The notes under the pieces are model-generated. The model searched no databases and was not told the DNA's origin. It worked only from the letters and a program-made list of their open reading frames with translations. A stretch of 43,096 nt of DNA from Bordetella parapertussis (GTDB lineage: Bacteria; Pseudomonadota; Gammaproteobacteria; Burkholderiales; SG8-41), in NCBI GenBank assembly GCA_945901405.1, contig CAMDLH010000033.1, positions 1-43,096 of the forward strand, given 5' to 3'. Position numbers and translations under genes: made by a program. Shown here in pieces: positions 15,250 to 23,433 of this stretch (positions within the stretch are counted from its first letter, which is position 1; the number at the start of each line of letters is the position of its first letter).

Positions 15250-15726
15250 TCAGCCCTTTTTACCCAGCATGGTGCCGCGGCAGCGGCGCGCGCCGCAGCA
15301 ACAGGCGTGCTCTCGTTTCAGTTTCGCGGTGTGACGCTCCTCGACGATGAGTTCGTAGTCATAGGTGAGCTCGGCGCCGGCGCGGATCGCGCGCCGGGTT
15401 TCGATGTACACACGGCCCTCATCCTCGATCGCATCGCAATTGGGCGCGCACGAATGATTGATCCAGCGCGCGGAACTGCCGCGCTTGGTGGCGTCGATCA
15501 CCACATGATCATCCACCGCCAGCAGCATGGTGTGCGCGCTGCCCTCATGCAATTCACCATAACGTTCGTCGGCCTCCTCGTGCGACATGCGCTCACCCGT
15601 GTATTCTATGAGCCGGGCGCCCTTGGGCACGTCTGTCAGCGCGAAAATCCCGCGCCCGTGGATTCCGGATTTACGTACTGCAAAACGACGCTGCATGGGT
15701 TTTTTATGTTTGGTTTGTTTTGGCAT
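15250..15726 (-). CDS. Bacterial SET-domain protein lysine methyltransferase
   Basis: 158 residues forming an almost bare SET domain: GIHGRGIFAL (21-30), LIEYTGERMSHEEA (39-52), the SAM-binding and knot motif RWINHSCAPNC (87-97), and GAELTYDYEL (117-126). A post-SET zinc site ACCCGARRCRGTML sits at the C-terminus. All key residues are present, so it is likely an active methyltransferase. Targets of bacterial SET proteins are mostly unknown. A basic N-terminus (PKQTKHKKPMQRRF) might bind nucleic acid. The start at 15726 is chosen over 15924 because the extension lies inside the dehydratase gene. It follows that gene by 16 bases. Confidence 0.85.
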   Translation of the reverse strand: MPKQTKHKKPMQRRFAVRKSGIHGRGIFALTDVPKGARLIEYTGERMSHEEADERYGELHEGSAHTMLLAVDDHVVIDATKRGSSARWINHSCAPNCDAIEDEGRVYIETRRAIRAGAELTYDYELIVEERHTAKLKREHACCCGARRCRGTMLGKKG

Positions 15727-15742
15727 TTCAGGCCCTATGTTG

Positions 15743-17467
15743 TCAGCGCGGAACGCTGGTAGTGGATTCGGGCATGAGAAATTCAAAATCGCAGCCGCGA
15801 TCCGCCTGCGTGACGTTTTCCATGAAAAGTTTGCGATAGCCGCGCGTGTCTTCCTTGCGTGCACGCGGTTTTTTCCAGGCCTTGCGCCGCGCTTCGAGTT
15901 CTTCGTCGGACACCAGCAACTCAATTTTGCGCGCGGGCACGTCGAGCTTGATTTTGTCGCCGGTCTTCACCAGCGCCAGCGGCCCGCCGAGCGCCGATTC
16001 GGGCGTGACGTGCAGCACAATGGCGCCGAAGGCCGTGCCGCTCATGCGCGCATCCGAAATACGTATCATGTCCTTGACGCCCTTTTGCGCCAGCTTTTTC
16101 GGGATCGGCATATAGCCAGCCTCGGGCATGCCCGGCGCGCCTTTGGGCCCGGCGTTTTGCATCACCAGTATGTCGTCCTCCTTCACATCGAGTTTCGGAT
16201 CGTCAATGCGATTGGCTAAATCTTCGAGTGACTCGAACACCACCGCGCGGCCGGTGTGCTGCATCAGCTTCGGCGTAGCAGCCGCTTGTTTGATGATGGC
16301 GCCTTCGGGCGCAAGATTGCCGCGCAGCACGGCGATGCTGCCGCCCTTGAAGATCGGATCACTGAACGGCCGCACCACGTCCTGCTTCCACGCGGGCGCC
16401 GCCGCCTTGATGTTTTCGCCCAGCGTGTCGCCCGTGACGGTTAGCGCATCCAGGTTCAGCAGCTTGCGTATCTCGCGCAATATCACGACGAGGCCGCCGG
16501 CCTTCTCCAAATCTTCCATGTAGTGCTGACCGGTCGGTTTCAAATCCACCAGCACCGGCGTCTCGCGTCCCATTTTGTCGAAGGCATCGAGATCGATCTT
16601 GATGCCCAAGCGCCCCGCCATCGCGGTCAGATGCACGATCGCATTGGTCGAGCCGCCGACCGCCAGCAAAACGCGCAGTGCGTTCTCGAACGCTTCCGGC
16701 GTCATGATCTTATCGGGTGTCAATTTTTCTTTTGCCATCGCCACCGCGCGCGCGCCGCTGGCTTCGGCATGGCGCAAGCGATCCGCCATCACCGCCGGTG
16801 TACACGCGCCGCCGGGCAGCATCATGCCCATCGCCTCGCTGCACAGCGCCATGGTACTGGCGGTGCCCATCACCATGCAGGTGCCGGCAGACGGCGCCAG
16901 CTTGTTGTTGATCTCGCCGATTTCCTGCTCGGAGATTTCGCCCGCGCGATACTTGCCCCAGAAGCGGCGGCAGTCGGTGCAGGCACCCAGACGCTCACCT
17001 TTGTGGTCGCCGGTAATCATCGGCCCGGTCACCAGCATGATGGCCGGCATATTGGCGCTGGCCGCACCCATCAGCAGCGCCGGCACGGTTTTGTCGCAAC
17101 CGCCGATCAGCACCACCGAATCCACCGGCTGCCCGCGGATCATCTCCTCGGTGTCGATAGACATCAGATTGCGCAAATACATGCTGGTCGGATGCGCGAA
17201 CGATTCATGCAGCGTGATCACCGGAAACTCCACCGGCAGCCCGCCCGCCAGCATCACGCCGCGCTTCACCGCCTCGATCAAATCGGGCACGTTGCGGTGG
17301 CACGCATTAAAGCCGCTGAAGGTGTTGGTGATGCCGACGATGGGCCGGTCCAGCGCATCATCGGTGTAGCCCATCGCCTTGATGAAGGCTTTGCGCAAAA
17401 AGAGGGAGAATTCTTCGTCGCCGTAAGCCGTGAGGCCTTTGCGCATGCCGCGTTTGGGAGTTGCCAT
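15743..17467 (-). CDS. IlvD/Edd-family dehydratase, sugar-acid type
   Basis: 574 residues. Iron-sulfur cysteines are at Cys56 (GFNACHRNVP), Cys124 (GGCDKT) and Cys197 (AGTCMVMGTAST), with the GACTDCRRFWGKYRAGEI block at 161-178. The C-terminal RISDARMSGTAFGAIVLHV and GDKIKLDVPARKIELLV segments are complete. The length and the DCRRFWGKYRAG segment fit the L-arabinonate/D-xylonate dehydratase branch better than the amino-acid pathway enzyme, but this is by recall. It would convert an aldonic acid to a 2-keto-3-deoxy acid in the cytoplasm. The ATG at 17467 has AGGAT upstream. A SET-domain gene follows closely. Confidence 0.88.
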   Translation of the reverse strand: MATPKRGMRKGLTAYGDEEFSLFLRKAFIKAMGYTDDALDRPIVGITNTFSGFNACHRNVPDLIEAVKRGVMLAGGLPVEFPVITLHESFAHPTSMYLRNLMSIDTEEMIRGQPVDSVVLIGGCDKTVPALLMGAASANMPAIMLVTGPMITGDHKGERLGACTDCRRFWGKYRAGEISEQEIGEINNKLAPSAGTCMVMGTASTMALCSEAMGMMLPGGACTPAVMADRLRHAEASGARAVAMAKEKLTPDKIMTPEAFENALRVLLAVGGSTNAIVHLTAMAGRLGIKIDLDAFDKMGRETPVLVDLKPTGQHYMEDLEKAGGLVVILREIRKLLNLDALTVTGDTLGENIKAAAPAWKQDVVRPFSDPIFKGGSIAVLRGNLAPEGAIIKQAAATPKLMQHTGRAVVFESLEDLANRIDDPKLDVKEDDILVMQNAGPKGAPGMPEAGYMPIPKKLAQKGVKDMIRISDARMSGTAFGAIVLHVTPESALGGPLALVKTGDKIKLDVPARKIELLVSDEELEARRKAWKKPRARKEDTRGYRKLFMENVTQADRGCDFEFLMPESTTSVPR

Positions 17468-17491
17468 TGAATTATCCTGGTCAAATTGAGA

Positions 17492-17884
17492 TCAGTATTT
17501 TACGGCCATCACGTCGGTCAGGGCGAAATCGTTGCCCTTGAACAGCAATGCCTGACGCGATACCTTGCACAACGCATAGACGCAGCAATCGCCCATGTTG
17601 AGCGCGGCCTTGTGATTGCCTTTTCCATATTTACGCCATGCCTGCACGGCGATGGCCGCCTGCTCGCCGGAGAACTCCACTACTTTAATTTTTGCCAGAT
17701 CGAGAAATGCCTGGAAATCCTTACCGGCCTCCCGCCCCTTGCGTGCCTCAATCACAATGCCCGCCTCCAGCAACGATACGGCGCTGCACAGCGTGTTTTC
17801 GCTGGTTGCGAGAATTCCCGCAAAGACCCCGGCCTCGGTTTCCTCGAAAATCACCGCCAGCAGCGCGGAAGTATCGACCACCAT
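17492..17884 (-). CDS. vapC: VapC-type PIN-domain toxin
   Basis: 130 residues of the PIN ribonuclease fold. The acidic metal-binding residues are all present: Asp4 (VVDTSALLA), Glu40 (SLLEAG), Asp99 (NMGDCCVYAL) and Asp119 (GNDFALTDV). The length is normal. It should cleave RNA with Mg or Mn and be neutralised by the VapB encoded just upstream, whose stop codon overlaps its start (TAATG). It lies 24 bases before the dehydratase start and could be read through into that gene. Confidence 0.9.
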   Translation of the reverse strand: MVVDTSALLAVIFEETEAGVFAGILATSENTLCSAVSLLEAGIVIEARKGREAGKDFQAFLDLAKIKVVEFSGEQAAIAVQAWRKYGKGNHKAALNMGDCCVYALCKVSRQALLFKGNDFALTDVMAVKY

Positions 17885-18138
17885 TACCGTGGCAGGCCGT
17901 GCTCGTCGTAACCCAATATGACCTCCGGCGAGCGCGCGTCGCGGGTGCGTCTGCGGTTGATACGCCGCGCCACGGTAAGAAGCTGCTGCGCCGCTGCGTG
18001 AGTTTCGCGCGGCGAACGCAGTTTGGCCAGCCGTTCTTCAAGGGCGATCACGATCGCCCTCGTCATGGTCTCACCGGTGCGCCCGGCGATATCACGGGCG
18101 AGCGCTTCGACTTTGATGTTGCGAATGCTGATGGGCAT
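17884..18138 (-). CDS. vapB: VapB-type antitoxin
   Basis: 84 residues starting MPISIRNIKVEALARDIAGR, followed by TGETMTRAIVIALEERLAKL, the Rv0623/PSK-type VapB ribbon-helix-helix pattern. The C-terminal half (INRRRTRDARSPEVILGYDE) would wrap VapC. ATG 18138 is preferred over the ATG at 18216, because the longer reading runs across the repeated GTATATAC boxes upstream and adds no conserved sequence. It overlaps vapC and probably represses the pair from those boxes. Confidence 0.85.
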   Translation of the reverse strand: MPISIRNIKVEALARDIAGRTGETMTRAIVIALEERLAKLRSPRETHAAAQQLLTVARRINRRRTRDARSPEVILGYDEHGLPR

Positions 18139-18169
18139 GTCAGGTATGGAAGACGCCGGTAAAGTGATT

Positions 18170-18196
18170 GTATATACGAATTTATTGAGTATATAC
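18170..18196 (-). promoter_or_regulatory. Candidate VapB(C) operator: paired GTATATAC boxes
   Basis: Two identical self-palindromic GTATATAC boxes (18170-18177 and 18189-18196) have start points 19 bases apart, close to two helical turns, 30-60 bases upstream of vapB. This layout suits cooperative binding by an antitoxin complex. Confidence 0.55.
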
Positions 18197-18244
18197 CGTG
18201 CCATGCCTATCCGCAAGCGAGAGCGAGATCACGGCGCGCCAGTG

Positions 18245-19160
18245 CTATCGCCGCCGCTTGCCGGCGGGTATCGCCCTGCCCAGCTCCTTGAGTATTTCGA
18301 TCAATCGATGCGCAGCAGGCGGCAAGTAACCATCTTTGCGATGGTAAACAGCCGCACGGCGCTCCATGCGAAGCTCCTCAACCGGCAGTTCGGCCATCCG
18401 GTAACGTCGCATCGCGTTCTCTGCAACTAAGCTTGCGCTGTAGAGAAGCAATTCAGAGGATTCGACTACGGAGCGCCGCAATTCGAGGGAATTTTCGATT
18501 CCAGCATCAGCGAAGGAGACGGCAGGCCGCTGTCCTCGAAAATACTGCAAAAATGTTTTCCAGCTAAACGAATTTAAATCTGATGACCATGTTCCTTCGC
18601 CAAGTCTGCCAGCGTTACCCGTTTTCGCCCAGCCAAGGGATGACTTGCAGCGCCATAAACCACCCGGAAATCACTAAACAGTTGCTCACATGCAAGGTTG
18701 GAGGGCATGGGGCGCCGCACGGCACAGACGATAAAATCTACCAGCCCACTTTGCAATGCGGGCATTATCCGTGTCGAACTCATCACACTTGCCCCGAGGG
18801 AAACGTTTGGTGATTCACGCCGCAACGTAACATAGGCGTTCGCAATGAGGTATTCAGATACACCGGAGTTCACGCCTACTTTGACATGCCCGACTCGACC
18901 GGCGCCGATGTCAGCCGCTTCGTGTCGGATGTCATCCAACGCAAGTTGCAGTTTGCCCGCACGTACGATCAGTGCCTTGCCGACGGCGGTAAGTTCCACG
19001 CCCTTCGGCGTGCGTTGTATGAGCTTGGCGCCCACGGACTTCTCCAGCCGCCGCAAGCTCTTGCTGAGTGCGGTAGCGCTAAGCCCTAAAGCGTCGGCAG
19101 CACGCCCGACACTTCCGTGCTCGGCCACCACTTGAAATAGCGGATATCGCGGATTTCCAT
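18245..19160 (-). pseudogene. LysR-family regulator pseudogene
   Basis: A full-length LysR gene can be pieced together across three lesions. It starts at ATG 19160 as MEIRDIRYF, then loses one base so that the next residues (QVVAEHGSVGRAADALGLSA) are in another frame. The helix-turn-helix and ligand domain run to AKEHGHQI, where a TAA interrupts at 18574. The same frame then continues with FEDSGLPSPSLMLES. A further shift near 18485 leads to SVVESSELLLYSASLVAENA and the C-terminus AAHRLIEILKELGR. It diverges from a decayed Bug receptor gene, the usual LysR-plus-target layout, and both are dead. Confidence 0.8.
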
Positions 19161-19168
19161 GTGCGTAA

Positions 19169-19196
19169 CCAGAATTCAGTGATCACTGAATTCTGG
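19169..19196. promoter_or_regulatory. Perfect 28-bp palindrome between the LysR and Bug pseudogenes
   Basis: CCAGAATTCAGTGA is followed directly by its exact reverse complement, with no spacer. It begins eight bases upstream of the LysR start and lies in the divergent promoter region. It could be the regulator's operator, though it lacks the T-N11-A spacing usual for LysR proteins. It could also be a recombination or assembly scar. Confidence 0.5.
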
Positions 19197-19267
19197 ATCA
19201 TTGCGGATGTGCATAACCGCTGGCAAACTTTTATCCATCAATGGCAGTTTTCGTGACGGGAGTACAT

Positions 19268-19740
19268 GATGCGCCGATGTGCCTTCGTACTACTTGCACG
19301 GCTTGTGCAGTATGGTTCGCGCCTGTCGCACAGGCACAACAGAAATTTCCAGCGAAGCCGATTCGCCTGGTGACGACCAGCGCCGGCGCCACACCTGACA
19401 CTCTGGCTCGGCTTATCGGTTCAAGAATGTCCGAGAACCGGGGGCAACCGGTGGTAATCGAAAACCGGCCCGCGGCAATCGAGTTCGTTACGGTCGCCAA
19501 GGCAACGCCGGACGGTTACACGCTATTGCTGGCTTCGGCCGCACTGGCCATTCGAGCCGTGCTGATCCCCAATCTTCCTTACGATACGCTCAAGGATTTT
19601 GCAGGAGTCACCGAAATCGGGAAATCCAACACGGCGTTGCTTGTGGGGGCCGGGCTAGGCGTGAAATCGGTCAAAGAGCTTGCTGCTTACGCAGAGGCTC
19701 GGCCCGGCAAAATATTTTTTGCCACGGGTGCCGCCGGCAG
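19268..19740 (+). pseudogene. Truncated Bug/TctC receptor pseudogene
   Basis: The frame beginning at 19268 reads MMRRCAFVLLARL, a plausible signal peptide start, but the mature part is in another frame (PVAQAQQKFPAKPIRLVTTS), so a frameshift near 19315 is likely. Family blocks follow: ATPDGYTLLL, LPYDTLKDFAGV and VKSVKELAAYAEARPGKIFF. The glycine-rich NRPGAGG segment is shortened to NRPAA. After ATGAAG (about 19740) the similarity ends abruptly, losing the C-terminal 45 percent or so. A group II intron fragment begins about 50 bases further on, in the opposite direction. The original partner was probably the LysR regulator on the other strand. Confidence 0.75.
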
Positions 19741-19790
19741 AACGGAAAGGTGTCAGGTCTTGCCTTTTGCCTCACTGCCCGTCGAAAAGG

Positions 19791-19880
19791 GTAGGGTAGA
19801 GGACAGGCTCGCGCCTGCCCTCCCTCATCAAACCGTGCATGCGGTTTTCCCGCACACGACTTTCCGATGTTCTTCACGCC
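19791..19880 (-). mobile_element. Group II intron 3' end fragment (domains V and VI)
   Basis: Read on the minus strand, a domain V-like hairpin (about 19865-19826) has GTGTGCGG and CCGCATGCACGG arms around GAAAA. A domain VI-like stem follows (CCTGTCCTC region), ending near CTCTACCCTAC at 19791. This is the usual 3' end of bacterial group II introns. Where the catalytic AGC triad is expected the sequence reads AGT. No maturase/reverse transcriptase frame lies upstream. It is a dead fragment of about 90 bases, recognised from memory of the domain V pattern. Confidence 0.65.
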
Positions 19881-19931
19881 GTAGGCATGACACCTTCCAC
19901 GCTAAACCACCGCCGCCCGCGGCCACGGAAC

Positions 19932-20201
19932 TCAGTCCGGCTCGCCGCGGTCGCGACCTGGTTTGAGCAGTAGCAGGTGATCTATCTCGCGGCGCCTGGC
20001 CTTGCCAACCATGTCGTGCGCCTGCGTCGGATCGGCCTGGCACTTCGCGAACGTGTCCTTATCTATGACCTCGTACCATTCGGTGTACTCGACCATCGAG
20101 TTGCGCACGGGTATTCCGATGTAGTTGCGCCCGGTCTCCAGGTCAACCTCCAAAGAAAATCGGTTCACCCGATCAACGAACAAGACTTTGAGCTTCGGCA
20201 T
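19932..20201 (-). CDS. Small unknown protein
   Basis: 89 residues, starting MPKLKVLFVDRVNRFSLEVD and continuing with LETGRNYIGIPVRNSMVEYTEW. A charged C-terminal half (KARRREIDHLLLLKPGRDRG) follows. It looks like a small alpha/beta protein, with no signal peptide or membrane segment. I have seen similar LETG-x(4)-IPVRNSxxEY proteins without an assigned role. It is the last of three closely packed minus-strand genes just upstream of the intron fragment, and may be cargo or a neighbour of the intron's former host site. Confidence 0.6.
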   Translation of the reverse strand: MPKLKVLFVDRVNRFSLEVDLETGRNYIGIPVRNSMVEYTEWYEVIDKDTFAKCQADPTQAHDMVGKARRREIDHLLLLKPGRDRGEPD

Positions 20202-20228
20202 GGGTTCGATTCTAGTCGCGAGTTGTCG

Positions 20229-20360
20229 TCAGGGCGATCCAAGTCCTAATGCACTTATCACGCTTGCAACCGCGTACCCGACGACGACAGCCTCGCGGGG
20301 CTGAAGCACTGCCGCAAACCGCATCTCCTCGGTCATGCGCACCCGGTCCGACGAACTCAT
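20229..20360 (-). CDS. Very small unknown protein (43 residues)
   Basis: It begins MSSSDRVRMTEEMRFAAVLQ and ends VISALGLGSP. The ATG overlaps the stop of the preceding gene as ATGA, and the next gene starts 27 bases downstream, which supports real, coupled translation. A middle segment PREAVVVGYAVAS is mildly hydrophobic. I do not recognise the family. It is easily missed because it falls below common length cut-offs. Confidence 0.5.
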   Translation of the reverse strand: MSSSDRVRMTEEMRFAAVLQPREAVVVGYAVASVISALGLGSP

Positions 20361-20617
20361 CGGCTATCTTCCCACGGCTCGTTGGCGTGGAGCTGCGCAA
20401 CATACTCGGCCAGTGTGCGTATCTCGCTGTTGAAAATGTAGTAGTTCGCGCGATGCTGCGGCTCGCGGGGCGCTTGGGAACCGCGATTGAGCAACTGCTC
20501 GAAGGTCGCGAGGACGAACAACTCCTTGCCAGACGCGAGCGCCTCGCGTTCAGCGGCCGCCAGATCCTCGGCCTTGTTCCGTTCCGCCTCCGCAAAGTAG
20601 TACGTGACCCAACTCAT
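20357..20617 (-). CDS. Small unknown protein
   Basis: 86 residues starting MSWVTYYFAEAERNKAEDLA, with a Glu/Ala-rich helical first half and the later segments LFVLATFEQLLNRG and YYIFNSEIRTLAEYVAQLHA. It looks soluble and mostly helical, possibly a small accessory protein. It is the first of three tightly spaced genes and is joined to the next through ATGA. No strong ribosome binding site is visible. The function is unknown. Confidence 0.5.
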   Translation of the reverse strand: MSWVTYYFAEAERNKAEDLAAAEREALASGKELFVLATFEQLLNRGSQAPREPQHRANYYIFNSEIRTLAEYVAQLHANEPWEDSR

Positions 20618-20997
20618 GTCATGCTATTGGGACGGGGGTATAGAAATTTCAAACAGCATGTGTGCATAGCCGCCAATGTATCCGCCAAGCCGCCAGCGGT
20701 CAATCAGTCAATCACGCATCATTTCTTCCCGTGCTCGGCCTGCGTTCCCGCAAAAACTCTCCGCACCTGCCGCTCGAATCACATCAAAACGTTAATCTGG
20801 CACGGCAATGGGCGAGCCATCTCCTCGGCCCCTGTAAAACCCTGCCGATTCAAGCCGCCTCAAACCCGTCGAACAGCTCCACCCGCCGCGCTTTGGCCCG
20901 TGGCGGCGGCCGCGCATTGCCCGATGTCGATGTCGAACACGCGCTTTAACAGCCGCGGCTATAATCTTCATGCCCCTGACTGCCATGCGGAATCATC
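20618..20997. other. Gene-free spacer upstream of the sulfatase operon
   Basis: No credible coding frame, repeat or RNA gene was seen in these 380 bases. The only notable signal is TATAAT at 20960-20965, 32 bases before the sulfatase ATG, a good -10 box. No convincing -35 lies 16-19 bases upstream of it. Confidence 0.4.
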
Positions 20998-22455
20998 ATG
21001 AAACCAACCAACACCCTCTTCATCCTCTCCGACGAACACAACAAACGCGTGCTCGGCTACCACGGACACCCGATGATAAAAACGCCGAATCTCGACGCAC
21101 TCGCCGCACGCGGCACGCGCTTTACCAACGCCTACACCAACTGCCCGATCTGCGTGCCGGCGCGCGCTTCGTTCGCCACCGGACGTTATGTACATGAGCA
21201 TCGCTGTTGGGACAACGCGATTGCCTACGACGGCAAAATCCCCTCGTGGGGTCATCGGCTGATGGCGCAGGGGCATCATGCGGTTTCCATCGGCAAGCTG
21301 CATTACGCCAGCGGCGATGACGTGAAGCGCAACGGCTTTGACGAAGAAATTCTACCGATGCATATCGTCAACGGCGTGGGTGATTTGCTGGGTTTGATAC
21401 GCGACGAACTGCCACGCCGCAAGGGTGCGGCCAATCTCGGCCCCGAGGCTGGGCCGGGCGAATCGGATTACACACGTTACGACCGCTCGATTGCCGATGA
21501 AACCGTGAAATGGCTCACGCACGAAGCGCCGAAGTATCGCGACAAACCGTGGGCCATGTACGTGGGATTCGTGGCGCCGCATTTTCCGCTGATCGCGCCG
21601 CAGGAGTTCTACGATATGTATCCGGTGGACAAGGTGCCCTTTCCCGACATGTATGCGCAGTCCGAGCGTCCGCGCCATCCATTCACCGACGCCATGCGCA
21701 AATCCATGTGCTTTGATGAGCCTTTCGATGAGCCGATGGTGCGGCGCGCGATTGCCGCGTACTTCGGCCTCACCACCTTCATGGATCACAACGTCGGCAA
21801 AATTCTCAAAGCGCTCGAATCACTCGGCATGCTCGACAACACACGCATCGTTTACTCCTCCGATCACGGCGACAACCTCGGCACGCGCGGCATGTGGGGC
21901 AAATCAACGATGTATGAAGAATCGGCCGGCATTCCGATGATCATCGCCGGGCCGGGTGTGCCGCGCGGCAATGTGTGCGACACGCCAGTGACGCTGGCCG
22001 ATGCGTTCCCCACTTACGTGCAGTGCGTGGGGGCGAAGTTTGATGCCAGCGATGCGACGCTGCCAGGCGTGTCGCTCTATGACATCGCCAACGGACTTGT
22101 GCCCAAGCGCACGATCTTGTCCGAGTATCACGCGGCTGCGTCAATCACCGGCAGTTCAATGATCCGCCACGGACAATACAAATACGTGCACTACGTCGGC
22201 CTGCCGCCGATGTTGTTCGACCTGCAAGCAGACCCTTACGAGCGTATCGATCTCGGTCGCGATGCCAGGTACGCCAGTGTGATCGCCGAATGCGAAGCGA
22301 CGCTGCGCAAAGTGGTTGATCCCGATGCCGCCGACCGCAACGCGAAGGCCGATCAGGTTGCCGCGATTGAAAAGAACGGCGGCAAGGACGCCATACTGGG
22401 CAAGGGCACGTTCCGTTACTCGCCGCCACCGGGGGTTAAGGCCGCTTATCATTGA
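20998..22455 (+). CDS. Cytoplasmic sulfatase/phosphonate hydrolase-type enzyme 1
   Basis: 485 residues of the alkaline phosphatase-fold sulfatase family. The metal-binding D12 is in LFILSDEHN. The formylglycine motif is C52-V-P-A-R followed by ASFATGRY. HRLMAQGHHAVSIGKLHYAS carries the conserved Lys and His, and SSDHGDNLGTRGMWGKSTMYEE the second metal site. There is no signal peptide, so it should act in the cytoplasm once Cys52 is oxidised by a maturase not present here. It is closer to the choline-sulfatase and phosphonate monoester hydrolase type than to secreted arylsulfatases. A receptor gene starts two bases after its stop. Confidence 0.88.
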   Translation: MKPTNTLFILSDEHNKRVLGYHGHPMIKTPNLDALAARGTRFTNAYTNCPICVPARASFATGRYVHEHRCWDNAIAYDGKIPSWGHRLMAQGHHAVSIGKLHYASGDDVKRNGFDEEILPMHIVNGVGDLLGLIRDELPRRKGAANLGPEAGPGESDYTRYDRSIADETVKWLTHEAPKYRDKPWAMYVGFVAPHFPLIAPQEFYDMYPVDKVPFPDMYAQSERPRHPFTDAMRKSMCFDEPFDEPMVRRAIAAYFGLTTFMDHNVGKILKALESLGMLDNTRIVYSSDHGDNLGTRGMWGKSTMYEESAGIPMIIAGPGVPRGNVCDTPVTLADAFPTYVQCVGAKFDASDATLPGVSLYDIANGLVPKRTILSEYHAAASITGSSMIRHGQYKYVHYVGLPPMLFDLQADPYERIDLGRDARYASVIAECEATLRKVVDPDAADRNAKADQVAAIEKNGGKDAILGKGTFRYSPPPGVKAAYH

Positions 22456-22456
22456 T

Positions 22457-23428
22457 ATGTATAAGTATTTATTTTTAAACACTTTTTTATTCTGCGCCGC
22501 GATAGGCAGCAGCGCCGCAGCACAGGCGCAAAACTATCCGTCGCGTCCAATCCGCTTTCTCGTCCCCGGCGCCGCAGGCAGTTCGCAAGACATCGTCGCG
22601 CGCATACTTTCCAACAAACTCGCACAACAACTCAATCAGCAATTCGTGGTGGATGCGCGCGCGGGCGCGACCGGTGTGATCGCCATCGATATCGCCAGGA
22701 CAGCGGCGCCCGATGGCTACACGCTGATCGCCGCCACGAGTTCGCTCTTCTCCGGCATCCCCGCGCTGAAAGCGAAACTGAGCTACGACCCGGATCGTGA
22801 CTTCGCGCCGCTGTCGCGCATGGCCTCGGTCGCCAACGTGGTCACCGTCAACGCGGCGCTCGGCGTGGACAGCGCCGCCGATCTGGTCAAGCTCGCGCGC
22901 GCGAAACCGGGGCAGCTTAACTACGGCTCGGCAGGCAATGGTTCACCCGCGCATATCGCGGGCGCGATGTTCGATGTACTCGCCGGCGTGCGCAGCAACC
23001 ACGTGCCGTACAAAGGCGCCGCGCAGGCGCTCACCGATGTCATCGGCGGCCAACTGCATTACCTCATCACCTCGCCGCTGGTGGCGATGCCGCACGCGAA
23101 AGGCGGTCGCATCAAGGTGCTCGCCACCACCGGCGCGAAGCGCGATCCGCTGCTGCCCGAGCTGCCGGTATTCGCAGACACCGTGCCCGGCTATGAAATC
23201 ACGCAATGGTGGGGCGTGGTCGCGCCGGCGAAAACGCCACCTGAGATTCTCAAACGCCTGCACGCCGAAATCATCAAAGCGCTGCAATCACCCGATGTGC
23301 GCGATCTGCTCGCCAAACAAGGCGCCACCGCGCAACCAGAATCGCCCGCTGAATTCGCCGCCTACATGAAAACCGAGCGCATACGCATCGGCAATCTGGG
23401 CAAAAAAGCAGGCATCACACTTGATTGA
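22457..23428 (+). CDS. Bug/TctC-family receptor between two sulfatases
   Basis: 323 residues: MYKYLFLNTFLFCAAIGSSA is the signal peptide start, cleaved near AQAQ, then NYPSRPIRFLVPGAAGSSQD, with the ligand loop PGAAGSS rather than PFPPGGG. Later blocks are DARAGATGVIAID, APDGYTLIA, LSYDPDRDFAPL and NHVPYKGAAQAL. The first codons are the AT-rich boundary motif. It starts two bases after the first sulfatase's stop codon and the second sulfatase starts five bases after its own, so the three are one unit. That argues for an organosulfate or phosphonate-like ligand. The longer in-frame reading from 22316 lies inside the sulfatase gene and is rejected. Confidence 0.88.
   Translation: MYKYLFLNTFLFCAAIGSSAAAQAQNYPSRPIRFLVPGAAGSSQDIVARILSNKLAQQLNQQFVVDARAGATGVIAIDIARTAAPDGYTLIAATSSLFSGIPALKAKLSYDPDRDFAPLSRMASVANVVTVNAALGVDSAADLVKLARAKPGQLNYGSAGNGSPAHIAGAMFDVLAGVRSNHVPYKGAAQALTDVIGGQLHYLITSPLVAMPHAKGGRIKVLATTGAKRDPLLPELPVFADTVPGYEITQWWGVVAPAKTPPEILKRLHAEIIKALQSPDVRDLLAKQGATAQPESPAEFAAYMKTERIRIGNLGKKAGITLD
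22460..22480. repeat. AT-rich gene-boundary motif, copy 7
   Basis: TATAAGTATTTATTTTTAAA plus C, one base off the usual core (TTTATTTTT for TTTGTTTTT). It is coding, giving YKYLFLN at the start of the receptor, in the orientation opposite to copy 4 relative to the gene. Confidence 0.65.
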
Positions 23429-23433
23429 AACCC

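Noticed and set aside
16523..17470. 315-codon plus-strand frame opposite the dehydratase
   Set aside because: The dehydratase has all iron-sulfur cysteines, and the antisense frame is a His/Arg-rich shadow.
18170..18196. CRISPR-like direct repeats
   Set aside because: Only two 8-bp boxes, self-palindromic, with a short spacer. The position upstream of vapB fits an operator. No CRISPR array or cas gene was seen in the window.
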